A DNA stretch of 64,000 nt from Pomacea canaliculata. Lineage: Eukaryota > Mollusca > Gastropoda > Architaenioglossa > Ampullariidae. The stretch is from positions 8,162,047 to 8,226,046 of the forward strand of contig NC_037592.1 of NCBI RefSeq assembly GCF_003073045.1, read 5' to 3'. The stretch's first letter is position 1. Every line of letters starts with the position of its first letter. This document shows, piece after piece, positions 50,601-62,058 of this stretch. The position numbers and the translations under genes were made by a program. The notes beneath the pieces were generated by a model, which was not told where the DNA came from, did no database searches, and saw only the letters and a program-made list of their open reading frames with translations.

Positions 50601-52359
50601 ACGCTGTTGTATGGGGTGCAGTCCTGTCTGAGGATTGCCAAGGCCTTCGATGGTGGTTACTTCCCATCCATCACACATGTACAGTTGCACCAGGCACTTT
50701 GTATGCACAGAAAATAAGCATCTATATATATATGTATTTGTACCAATTAAATATCTAAAATTGTTATCCATGATTGCTGGGACATTAACTATTAATAAGC
50801 ATATATAAATAAATAAGAAAATATGTACTATAAAGGAGGAAAATATTTTTTATTATACACTGCAAGTAACAACAAAGCAAATATTTTTATGATATAGTAC
50901 ACTGCCAGTAATCAGAGGACCAAAATATCTTAATAAGATACTGCTAGTAGGCACAGGAATAAATTTATGACACACTGCAAGTAAGCACAGGAACAAATAC
51001 AAATATGTGTATTTATCCACACAAAACTCACTGAGTTGACTGTATAAACTTGCTTACTGGTACTGCCAGGTTCATAAAATGACACAGTGACCAGACAGAC
51101 ACCACAGCCTCCCTCAATGCACATCTGTTTTGTACCACGAGATATACCTGTTGACCTGAGATACTCATTGAGGGAGGTGGCTGGGTCGTATTCATTTCCC
51201 ACTGTATAGAAAATAAAACAAACTTTAAATGCAAAATTTTGCTTATCTGCTCTTTTGTATCACTGGATATACATCTTTACCACATAATCTGACATTTAAA
51301 ATATACCTTGCACAACTATCCTGTGTTGCTATGACTTAGAAATGCTTCACTGCTGCAGTGTTCCTTCTGTAGCAGATACTTAAAAACCTCAACCTGACAG
51401 GGATATTTCAGTCATATGTTGATAACTTGTACTATGACAAAGAACATATATACCAGCCAGATCAAGACAGAAAACACAGACATGACAGGCAGAGAGGCAA
51501 GAATACGATGTCCTCTGTGAGTTTCATGTTCATGCCCATATATAATCAGGAGATCTGAAAATGACCAGTGTGAAGTAAATGTCACCTGTATTTTGTACTC
51601 CATTGATGATGAGTGTCACAGTGCTGCTAGTGGGCAAATGGGCTCGAAACTTAAAGGAAAAGCCACAGTTTAAGCAGGTACCAGCATATACACCATTATT
51701 CAGCTGTCCAGATACTGGGACATGTCTACAATAAACAGAGCATGTTAATGGTATAAGTTAATTGCAGTTCAAAATGACAACTGTACATGGTAGTTTCTGG
51801 CAAATGTTGTGCTATAACACTAATGATGATGGATGTCATACTGCAAAAACTAAAATTACAAATATCAACATAATAAATTCTAAATACTTGCAGTTCATAA
51901 CTGAATGTTAAAAGTAAAAATAAACTGAGACTACAGCGATGGAAATAACAGTGAGAATAACAAATAAATCATTTGCTTGACGACTTGCATTTAACTAGCC
52001 ATATTTAAAGCAAGAACACTTCCTCCGCCTCTTCCGTGTAGCTTACCTATTGGCTTTTAATATATATTGAACCAACGTGAAGAGAAGTGCAGGTTAACTT
52101 AATTTACTCAAGCTTCACTTTTCAATGTTCTCAAGTTTCATGCAGTGTACACTTTGCACCAGATGGACATAAACATGCGGCTTTGACAAAGACAGACTTC
52201 GAATACGTTTTGTAGGATATATAGCGATTGACACAGGTATACAGGTATAACGCCAGGTATACAATTTTGCCAACAATTGCAAGACATTATAATATGAACT
52301 AACCTGGCCCCACAAGCTGGACACTGGACACTGGGGACGTCAGATTCTGTTTTGGGCAT
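32693..52359 (-). CDS. xanthine dehydrogenase/aldehyde oxidase-family molybdo-flavoenzyme
   Basis: Coding exons in reading order, all on - strand: 52359-52304, 51725-51586, 51201-51032, 50696-50536, 50386-50310, 49476-49394, 49181-48944, 48713-48634, 48087-47944, 47653-47551, 46957-46809, 46602-46492, 45316-45250, 44487-44387, 43983-43825, 43523-43401, 43115-43023, 42697-42640, 42405-42256, 42043-41851, 41482-41378, 41072-40994, 40289-40175, 39719-39634, 37696-37583, 37084-36923, 36194-36066, 34853-34735, 34125-33994, 33876-33753, 33606-33510, 33222-33115, and tentatively 32766-32693. Every junction is in phase, giving about 1,299 residues. It is a cytosolic oxidoreductase family that uses Fe-S, FAD and a molybdenum cofactor to hydroxylate purines or oxidise aldehydes. 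The Fe-S motif [10 protein letters not shown] and the CRAPG motif resemble insect aldehyde oxidases. The position of the XDH catalytic-pocket glutamate (GGKETR) reads GGKISR. I infer aldehyde-oxidase-like chemistry. One exon after 39634 is missing from the model. Confidence 0.9.
35391..36320. repeat. donor block of the molybdo-flavoenzyme duplicated into the CD225 array
   Basis: Part of intron 27, exon 27 and part of intron 26. Decayed copies in the same orientation lie at 16890-17760 (complete), 23640-23930 and 27840-28110 (truncated), and about 11900-12010 (edge only). The exon here is intact, so this locus is taken as the source. Confidence 0.75.
37865..38330. repeat. gtagc-rich transposon-like insert in intron 24
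   Basis: Starts cagggatggggag followed by many gtagct/agctac words, a pattern common at the ends of hAT-like elements. Downstream come near-repeats of the type gaatgatgttcaacaatgt. I did not find the opposite end or a target duplication. Confidence 0.4.
40735..40862 (+). repeat. 3' tail of a non-LTR retroelement or SINE
   Basis: The text taaagcgccatgagc...gatatggtgctatac, followed directly by a ctactac/caacaac simple repeat, resembles the conserved 3' tails of RTE/L2-type elements. It lies within intron 22 of the molybdo-flavoenzyme. The body is not recognised. Confidence 0.45.
44967..45156. mobile_element. short hAT-type element in intron 13 of the molybdo-flavoenzyme
   Basis: Ends cagtggtgccaaacct and aggttgggcacccctg are inverted repeats with two mismatches. 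Flanks ccttattc and ccctattc form an 8-bp duplication with one mismatch. The element is 190 bp with no coding capacity. Confidence 0.8.
45394..46206 (-). mobile_element. Tigger/pogo-like transposon copy B with transposase remnant
   Basis: Same terminal inverted repeats as 9725-10252, TA on both sides, 813 bp, inserted in intron 12 of the molybdo-flavoenzyme. On the - strand, about 45820-45980 codes pieces typical of the C-terminal end of Tigger transposases ([11 protein letters not shown], then [20 protein letters not shown]). They lie in two different frames with a break near 45895-45915. It is a defective relic. Confidence 0.82.
46492..49181 (-). other. FAD-binding and linker region of the molybdo-flavoenzyme (exons 7-12)
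   Basis: Exon 7 carries a cysteine-rich linker ([11 protein letters not shown]) as in insect aldehyde oxidases, then LVFGNSGFG, which corresponds to the FAD-contacting VGNTEIG motif of XDH. Exons 9-10 hold LGGNLSL and AGNLMLKH. An NAD-binding loop cannot be judged from sequence alone. Confidence 0.8.
49394..51201 (-). other. [2Fe-2S] domains of the molybdo-flavoenzyme (exons 3-6)
   Basis: The plant-ferredoxin-type cluster ligands are C93, C98, C101 (CIEGGCGVC) and probably C130. The second cluster ligands are C163/C166 (CGFC) and C198/C200 (CRCTGYRP). All ligands expected for electron transfer from the molybdenum centre to FAD are present. Confidence 0.88.
51586..52359 (-). other. N-terminal zinc-ribbon-like extension of the molybdo-flavoenzyme
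   Basis: Exons 1 and 2 code about 50 residues ahead of the usual family start ([10 protein letters not shown]). They contain paired cysteines at residues 13/16 (CPACG) and 36/39 (CLNCG), the spacing of a zinc ribbon. The start at 52359 is the first ATG in this frame, with an in-frame stop upstream at 52420-52422. The exon 1-2 junction is in phase and keeps the motif together. Confidence 0.7.
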
Positions 52360-52645
52360 CGTGATTGTGATGCGACCATCCAGTATCACACACTGTCGCT
52401 GTTTATTTACACCAGGAACCTATACACATCTGTATTTACAGCGACTGACAAAGGCAGTGGCAGGTCACGTGTCTCAACGCTGTCTGACGTAACGCTTGCC
52501 CCGCGTGACTGCCCTCGTGTATACACGACAGTGTGAACACAATGCAAAATAATCGCAGCGTAACGCTTAGAACATGTCCCGTGACTGGATGGTGCGATTT
52601 CAGAAGTGTGAATGCTTACTCCCAGTCCTTGTTTGAGTACATATA

Positions 52646-53590
52646 CAGGGTTCCCAGGGATCAGGGATGGTGCCAAAAAAGGACCTTAAAAGGACCTTTC
52701 ATGCATTCGTAAGGACCTAAGTGACAGTCATCAATGCTTAAGTTTGTCTCTTGTGTGGTCGGAAAGATGTATTATTTATGAATCTGTGGTCTTCTCTATG
52801 TTCTCAAATACATGTATTTCTAGTAATAAATAATCAAAGAGTTAATTTTGATGCCTGTCTGCCATATTTAGATTAGATAACTTAAAAAGTGTCCTTAGCA
52901 CGCTGATAACACACACCGTTAATAATCCAAGTTTTCTAGAAATCTAAGTAATAATAATTGCAAAACCTGAAAGCCATTCTTTGGTGTAATACAAAAGTCA
53001 GTTCATGTCTCTCTCTCGCACACACACTCTAACGGGAAGAGAGAGAGAAATAGAGCTATGCACAGTAGTACTAGAAGATCAAAGTTCAAGAAAGAGTAAG
53101 TTTCTAAAGACCTTTTGAAAAAAGAGTGTTTTTTGCGAATACGGAAGGCAGGGCCGTGCTTAGGGGCAGGCGGACGAGGCATCTGCCTAGGGCCCCGCGC
53201 TTCAAGGGGCCCCGCGCTTTTGATTGATATGGTAACTAGGCATATGGAAAACCGTGTGATCGTGGCGCGAGGGCCCCGCACATGCCCTTTGCCTCGGGCC
53301 CCGCGGGGGCTAAGAACGGGCCTGACGGAAGGGCAACTAGTGTTGTACAGATGTGTAGACCAAACATGCGGCGAAAAATCGTCGGTATTTTGCGCCAAAG
53401 TCTACTCCGGAAATAAATTTGTGGTAATATTTTATCGATAAACGGACTTAAAAGGGTCACAGAGAAAATGTAAGGACCTGTGTGAGAATTTGAAAGGACC
53501 GCATGGCAAATAAAAGGACTTAAAAGGCCTTTCGGCAAAAATTCAATATAAAAGGACTTAAAAGGACCTTGCAAGGACCTGGGAACCCTG
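52646..53590. mobile_element. hAT-like element with AAGGACCT subterminal repeats
   Basis: Perfect 13-bp terminal inverted repeats: cagggttcccagg at the left and its complement at the right. Both ends are packed with aaggacct/aaaaggactt words in both orientations. Flanks acatata and atatata are a likely imperfect target duplication. The 945 bp include a nested 176-bp hAT element. It begins about 290 bp upstream of the molybdo-flavoenzyme start codon. Confidence 0.8.
53149..53324. mobile_element. GC-rich hAT-type miniature element nested in 52646-53590
   Basis: Ends cagggccgtgcttag and its imperfect complement (ctaagaacgggcctg). A perfect 8-bp target duplication, acggaagg, lies at 53141-53148 and 53325-53332. 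The 176 bp are ggccccgcg-rich. It is non-coding. Confidence 0.88.
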
Positions 53591-56500
53591 ATATATAGTT
53601 TAAACTTTCCGGTACAGAGCACAGCCGTTCTGATGTTCTTCTTTCCCTCTCTATTTGTTGGTTTCACATACGAAGTAGCTGTACTTATCATATCACGTCT
53701 ATCTTTCATCAGTTCAAAGTTCAACGATGTAGATATCTGAAGTGTCTTATCGCACTCGTGCCAGTAACATATTTTTTGATGCTCTATGTGCACTAATTTT
53801 TCTTTAAAACGGGACACTTATTTAATCAGTTTTTGTGCGCCCATGCGCCAGAAACGAAAAACAGTTGTAATATATTATCCAGTTATTACACCAGACCATA
53901 TAGTAGGGTCATATCGCTATACTCATTGTAGGCAGATCTGCATAATAAAGTTTAGTGAAAACTCAGAAATCTTAATATTACAACTGTCTCTTTCAATACC
54001 TGCAGTGAGTTATATTCTGTGACTGGACGGTGGGAAACATTGAAAAATATATTGACTATAGATCTTGCAGTGTCATACCATTCTCGTTTCCTTATCTAAA
54101 GTAGTTGGTGGAAATTAGGCTAGATAAATTTAGTTGATGAAGATATCAGAAAGGTCATAAGTTGTCCATATATGAAGGACAACTTCAATCCCTAATACAT
54201 GACCCTTTGGAAGCCGGAACAACATACGTAGCAGGACAACCAAAAATTACGGACTGTCTCGATCCCCTGCTCTACTATTGACCTCCTAAAATTTTTAAAA
54301 CTAATTATTTATTTATAAATGATTTTCCTTAAAAAAACATTATATAAAAGTCTTGTTAATAGTTTTTGGAACAATAACAGCATAGATGAGACCATTATGT
54401 ATTTTCTTAAATACATGATAAAAAATATTTATAGCTTTTGAACAAAATTTTCGAGTAACTGGCAACATTAGATTAAGTATACATATATAATTTATGTAGT
54501 TTTATTTAAAAATTTTATAATAAATATATAAAATGTTTGAAGAGCTTTCTTACTGAATACTCTGGTAAATATCTGTGCAGACATCAATGCACCATCCGAG
54601 GCCAGTGTGGAGGTTCTGAAGGCAATGGTGTTAAGACTGCTTTTTTCAAGGATGAAGATAATGCCATCCCCAGTTCCTTCCCTTGCTCTAGTTCTGACTA
54701 GCCCTGTTGAATTCCGGTTCTCCATTCATGATCTTGACCTTCTGCTAATGATAAAAAGATGTTGTTAAGTTTGGCCTATGATGGGTTTGGTCTGATGGGC
54801 TGAAAGGATGCAGCTTCATCTTGTCTGTAAAACCGGTGCTTGCACATTCACCTTGGTGCTGCAGATGTTTTTAGCATTTTGGTAATTTAGCAAGTTTTCA
54901 CACAAATCTAAAGCAGAACCTTTTTACAGCAGCTACAATAATTAAAAGCTGCGGTTACTACAAACATGATTGTACAGACTGTCCGTATTTTTTCATTGGT
55001 ACTTCATAAAAAAAAAAAACACCCAAAATTTGATTCATAAACAATTTTCTGTGCATATGTTACAAACACAGCTCATAATACTGCACTTCCACATCACTGG
55101 AAATCAAACACTAACAATTTCAATAAATTGTCTATAATGCGGCAGTCTTGTTTTTAAGGTAGTGATGAGTAAGACACATTCCCAGACTTGTTATATTTTA
55201 ACACTTCCTATACAGCTGGCACCAGCAATGTGGCAGTATTTTATAGCTACAGGTCAATTGCATAAATCTATTCGTATCGAATGAGTTAAATTATAGCACT
55301 TAAGTACTTCTTCTATATGTATATCTTTTAATTTCTTTCACTTGAGACTGCTATTTTTCACAGGTTACCTCTTGCACACTGAAAAGAAAACGCCAACACA
55401 TAAATATGCACATTGTTATTGGTAGCACAAAATTTCAGTAATCACAACATGCACATACAAAACAGCTTGAGTTATACAAACGTTACTGTACAAAAAATAC
55501 AATATGCTGGTATATTGCTTTCTCTTCGATCCACCTTTCCAGCGCATGTAACACTAATCCTAGTCAGAGAACCTTATTTGAAGCTTTGTAACAAATTTGG
55601 AATAAATGTTTCATAACAGTTTATCAAACATTACAAAACTAGGGGACACTAGTTGCAGCTTTGCTTGCAACCTATTAAAAACAAAGCATCAGGTGCATCT
55701 CCAACTTTGCTTTATTTAAAAAAAAGAGACTCCAAAACATTTCAATGTCATTAGCAATAAGTTTGTTTTCAATGCAGGACCCTAGCACTACCAGGAACTG
55801 GTCCCAGAGTTCATCACAACAATGACCACATTTCAACATTTTGAGGGGTGACCTCAAAGGCATCCTCTGTACTATGCCGTATTGTAAATATTTGCCTTCT
55901 ATGCTTGAACTGGGTCTAATATTCAAGCATACCTACCTGTGTCAATCACAGTTTTTTGGTACACTCAAGGACACTCCATTAAAGCACAGCAAGAAAAAAA
56001 TAAGGGGAAAATGTGAGAGAAAGAGGAATAGAAAGGAAAAACAGCAACCAAAGTATGCTCCAAACACTACAGTTTCTGGAAGTGTGGAACATACCAGTTT
56101 AAGTTACTATTCACATAAATCATTCTGAGGACCATACAAGTTTTAAAAAAAAAAACACTTTTGATACAGGAGAAGCATGATATGAAAAATAATGCAAAAC
56201 TCACTCAATTTATCATGAAGTTTTGTAGTTGATATTAGTTTTTGATTGCTGACTGCCTGTGATAAATTCCCTAGACGTTATTGGGAATGCTCACAACAAT
56301 TCTAACTGTACTATAAATGTTTGTGTGTACAACTCACTCGTATAAAATACCGAGTACAGTCCATTATGCTGCCAGAAAAAAAATGCAAACTTTAATTTCC
56401 TACCTAGAGGTTGGAGGTGGGATGATTATGTGTTATTGTGGGGTAATTGCACCTTTGACGTCTGAAAACAACCCCTCTTTTGAGCTACTAGGAAAATGAT

Positions 56501-59500
56501 GAAATGGTTAATGCGGCCTATTTTCAGAGCAACAGCACAGAGCGTGTTAAGCAAACATTATTTCATGCCTACATATATATATTGATATAAAATATACATA
56601 TTTGCTCTTTACACATGATCATTAACCTACTCTCTGCATGTCTGTTTTGTGTCTGAGTGTGCACATGCATTTGTTTTATGAACCTGAAATTATAACTTTC
56701 ATGACTCTTGCTAAGATTATGTCATATCCTATTAACATGTTGTATGCATTCTTCCAAATTCTCAGCTTCCTAACCTGCTGTGAGGAATAAATTTAAACAA
56801 TCTGATGTTTGAAATGCTAAATGATATGCATCAAATGCTGACCCTACTCAAGAGTCAGCCACTTTTAAAACAAACAAAAACAAAACAATAAAACCAGAGA
56901 GACACCACATGGTGAAAGATAAACCTCTGCAAATATGTAAGCTAAAAAAAAAAAAAAAGACAAATCAAAGTTCAATAAAGAATGGCAGCACAATGAACAA
57001 TGTGGGGACACATAACTTACAGCAATCCTAATAAATCCAGCAATGAATCTGAAAACAAACAGCGAGTGTGCAAACACTGAAAAGGGAGACATGGATTTGC
57101 TGTCAGCGCTTAAAAAAATTCTTGTTTTGACACTGTATAAATTATGACATGTAAACAGCAGTCATCCCAGGCTGCTGGAGCATGTGGAGACCCTGCACAG
57201 GTTGGTGTGACATCTGAAAATTCTGTTAGACAACTAAAAATAGGAGCTCATGTCTAATATCAGTGCTTGGTGTCAATCTCTACTGGATTGCAATCTTTTA
57301 ATTTCTTTGGTTAGACATTTCTCTCTTTGGGTGATGCTGCATGTTTTGTTGATGAAGATGAATAAACAAATTACCACAGAATAAAGGCAGTCCTATTACT
57401 ATAATATGCTGCACAAAGTGTCATGACCTTCACACAGGTCATCAGTTCTATTGCACAATAAATAAAATATACACTTTGTTTTGCGTGTGTATGTGTGAAC
57501 ATGTACTTGCATGCAACGAGAACATGATGGGCGGAGGTCTGGATTTGAGTTGGGAGGTTAGAGTTTAGGGTTAAGGTTAAGGCTTTGAACATGCCATGTG
57601 TTAGAGCTCGATGAGTAGGTGAAATGAATGATAAAGTGTTTAATTAAGTGGTTGTGACAAAATTTACATTATCTTCAAACACAGCAAATAAGATTACAGC
57701 AGAAAATTTTCAAGCTTCAAGCAAAAAACAACAGTCTACAAGAGATATTATATTTGGCAAGATTTTGTCCATGTTGTAAGCAGCCAACCTTTTCACCGTA
57801 CAGCTCCTGTATTCCACTACCATCATATATGTACAAACAACACACCAATACGCTTTGCGGGCAAAGGGCATGCAATAATTTAAAATTGAGCAATACCCAA
57901 CAAATACGTTAATGTCACAAAACTCATGCACTGCTTGAAATTTGAAACGTTATACACAAACTAATACTTCCTACAATGCTTAAATGACTTAAACCTGGGT
58001 AAGTAATGAATTTTTTTTTTTAAAGAAATAAAAAACTGATGGAAAAATGAGTTAAAAAAGAAAGAGCGTTAAAGCAACCCCCCCCCCACCAAAAAAAACC
58101 CCAAAAAACCACCAAAACCAAAACAACAAAACTCATAGATTACAAAAAAAAAAAAAAATAAAAATAAATAAATAATAAAAAAAAAAATAAAAAACACTAC
58201 CACATGGAATAGCCCCTAGTATGCTCCTCCTATCATCAAAGGAGTAACATCCTTCTTTCTGAAAATTTAATTTGTGCTATTATGCCAACAATAAACATCT
58301 GATCTGAACATTTAAGTCACTGGACTTCAGCAGAAGACTGAACAATGATTGAAATATAAAAAGATGACTTACCAATAACACCAACACCCTCCCACCCACC
58401 CCAAGCATTTCCATCCACAAAAAAAGAAAGTAACAACCAAGCAATGAAGAAAAAAGTTAATTACAACAATTTATGGAACAAATACTAGTCTTTTTCCTTA
58501 CCCATATTAGAATGAAACAGAAAAAAACACAACCATTTCCAATCTCCTTGTGTTCTACTGTTTCCTCAAATAAATGTAATAGTAAATTCTAAGGTCAGGG
58601 AAACAAAACTTTACAGCATTCTCTGACTGACGAAGAGTTGAAAAGGAGAGATGGGACCTTTTGCATTGCTTAGTGCACTAATAAATCTATCAGGCTCATT
58701 ACCTTGTGCAAATTCAGGCCCAAAGCTGATCCCATGTAAAAGCCAAATAGTCAACAAGGCACATTCACTGCAGCTATAATAAGAACGGATCAAAAGAACA
58801 CAATGCTGAAGAATAAATCTTATGTCCAACACATTGGATTACCTGGGATAACATCCACTTTTGTCCCTCAGATGCTGCCATAAACTAGATAATCAAGTGT
58901 GCCATATATAAGCTCCTTTTGTCAATAACAACCATTCTTTGTTCTTCAGAGGTTGAGGCATTTTGTGATGGCTGGTGTTAAGAGTGAAGCTGTTTAAATA
59001 TTAAATTTCAGATATTTTTACTGCTCTGGCACTCATTTGTGAATGGGGGAAAAACCACCATAAATTTGTTTTTAGCATGCTATAATGGGCACATGATTTC
59101 ACTTTGTGAAATAACTCATAACAATATTATAGCATTGTTCAAGCTATGATAAAAGCGAAAAATGTTTCAGATCCAAAACAACAAAACCCTTTTCCTTTTA
59201 AAAAAGTCAGAAAAGGAAAAATAAATTGCAAATGCAAAGCAGACAGTAGTACTTGGGTTCACAAGTACAGCCTTGACATTACACACATTACACAATAAGC
59301 TAATGTGCACAATTTCTTAACTTTATAGACTGTACATAGACTGTACATAAATAACTTTTTGCACTGAATAAAGAGAAGCAGGGGCAAAATGACTGCACAT
59401 CATTTATAGTTACATTTAATATGTGTGGTAATTGGTATCCTATCCATTTAATAATTAAGCAAGCAGTGTGTCTAACCTGCTTTGTCTTGCTGTCGTTCAT

Positions 59501-62058
59501 TAGAAAACTTGCAAACTTCATGAATCTTTCATTATAAAATGTTAAAAAAATTAAGAATTCTCAATAATAATGATACGTTAAAATTAGTGGATCTTTCATG
59601 TTCCCACATGAAGGATAAATTGTCTCACCATTTCTCATTGACAAAATAACAAGAGTGGAGCCACTTGACAAGGGGTGTACATGTAAACATTTTGGTATAA
59701 CCTTTATGTCACCAGAGTAAACTTACTTTCCTTCACAAACATTTGAAGCAAAATAGATGACATTAAAACGTTTAAGAAATAAGTGACATAAAAAATAAAT
59801 ATGTAATTCTTTGTTCTTATTCCACCTTATCTATGTTTCAAGTGTGTGTCGGATTTACAAACAGAAGGATAAATACAGATTGATAGAAACTGAAACTGCT
59901 GCAATGCTACTTCAAAAGCTATGGAGTCAATCAGAATTCACATGGTAATAGTTCAAAGCAAAAGGTTTGTGGAGGAGGGGGGGAAAAAAACTAAAACCAA
60001 TCATGTACCCTAACTGCAAGTCGCCTAACATAAAAAATCTCCAAGAAATAATTTCCCCTAGTAATTATCTGCAGTTTAAAAAATGTGTATAAGGGATATT
60101 AACACTATACATATAAAACAGTATATGGTGAAATCTGTGTTGTATTCATCACTTCCCACGGAAACCTTGTGAATAAAAGAATACCTTAAAAACTATGCAG
60201 GATTCTATGTGCCATCCTTAATAACAATCAACAACAAAACAAGTAATAAGTATCAGCAATGCACAATTAACAAATGGACAAGTACATAGTCTTCTCCTTG
60301 AATTAAAAAAAACATGAAAAGCCGGGAGATGTGTACCATCTTTGATCATACACTGGGAAACATTTATAAACTAGTAGCATCCTTTTAAAGACATTTCAGT
60401 ACTAACAGTATCACTAAAGATGAAGACAAAACCCTGTACTTAACCAATTGTCTTGGTTTCTTTACAGTCACATGTAAATAAGAACATATAGCCTGCTTCA
60501 ATCTCTTCTCCTCCCCACCCCCCAGCTTCTGGCAAATAGAAGGCAGACCAAGTGGGAACAGAGGCAGCCTAGCCAAACCTCTTGTACACATACCACTGTG
60601 TTAGAATGAAACACTATGGACTTTGAAAGTGTTTAAAGTTATATAGCCTGAGAGTTTACTATTTTTATATATACCATTACCCCCAAAAACATTACCCCAA
60701 AACAAAAAACAACTAAACAAACAAACCAGGAAAAACAAGTCTAAAGGTAATGTTGACATTAAATGTGCTGATCATTAAAACTGTTTTCCATGCAGATTTC
60801 CGAGGCATTATTTTCCCCTAGTGCTCTTCCTATATGCCAGTGCTGAAGTGCCTAGTCCTGAGAAGTGAGCTGCTAAAGTGTGTAAGACTGATGTTCTTGT
60901 GTCAAAAAAAATAAAATAGTAGCAGTGTCATTAGAAAAAGAGTTATGCCTTCCAATAATGAAATGGTAGTGCTGCTTTCTCTTTCCTAAGACCAGAAAAG
61001 TAAGATCTGAAAGCATCCCCCATCATTCCTTCCTTATTTCATTACTCAAATTCTATCAATGCTTGAGAATTTTTCTTAGACTGACGAAATGAAACTTGTT
61101 AATGTTACATGGTACAGCTATCTCTCTGCATTTGCAAAAAAAAAAAATATATATAAATTAAAAAACCCTGCTAATTTTACCAGAATAGTTCACTTATTTA
61201 TAAGTCTTAAACACTGACATACATTCCAAAAAATAACAGATCAAGATTGAAATCGCACAGTATGCTGTGTGGGGGCAGTCAATGGAACTAATAGTGACTG
61301 CCATTAAGCAAACAAAACATTTTAGCACAAAAATGTTCTCATGCCTCATGATTTGCATTCTTTTGAAGTAACAGGATGGTGTTAATCATCTTCTAATTAT
61401 CTTCTTCAAGCAGAAACAAATATATATTTTTTTGTAAAGGAGCTAGTGTTTTCAAATATCATTAATGCAGATTATATGGACATTTATAAGAAAACCACTA
61501 TAATGAATGTGTTTTGGATAATGCAGATTTTAAAGCGGCAAAGAGATGAAATGAACAGGGAGAATTTACAAAATAAAATATGTGTGAACATTGTGGCTGC
61601 ATGGGTTGTAAGTGTCACCCACTCAAGTAATGTCAGACTCGTGCAAGATATGCTTGAAATGTCAGGTACTTTATACCCTGAAAACATCCCTGTCCTGTCT
61701 TTGTCTCAGCAGACAATCTCTTTCCTCTGTTTAATGGTTCACCTTGAACAAGAACAAAATATTTCAGAATCTTACTACAGGGAGTCTTCCTCTCAAACAA
61801 CTGTCTGATAAGCCTTGCAAGGCAAGCACTCAAGCATGAAACACATAACTGTACTGATGTATGGAATACACTGTATGCTTGTAATGCAAATACCCCATCA
61901 AACTTGTTAGTTGAGCAGAGTACCACCTCTCAGTTCTGCCTCCCTCCCCCCCGCCCCAACAGCCTTTTTTCGTAGGCCAAAGCAAGTTCTGCAAAGCGGA
62001 GACATAGAAGAGTGGACCAAGCAAGACAACAGTGTACAGACTGCGAGCACAACTTTGT
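53591..62058. other. gene-free stretch, possibly including the Ric-8 3' untranslated region
   Basis: No exon or family motif is recognised on either strand over 8.4 kb. The sequence is AT-rich with A-rich patches (55009-55020, 56945-56958, 58142-58195) and a C-run at 58078-58088. Because Ric-8 ends at 62059 on the - strand, some of the right-hand part is probably its 3' untranslated region, but its end cannot be placed. Confidence 0.5.

Noticed and set aside
53149..53324. GC-rich island considered as a CpG promoter
   Set aside because: Inverted ends and a perfect 8-bp target duplication show a transposed element; the base composition belongs to the element.
53236..53817. 193-codon - strand frame
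   Set aside because: Runs through the nested hAT elements and their repeats; no transposase motif, so the frame is accidental.
54492..54725. 77-codon - strand frame with a fairly protein-like sequence
   Set aside because: No family recognised, no convincing splice partners, and AT-rich low-complexity end.
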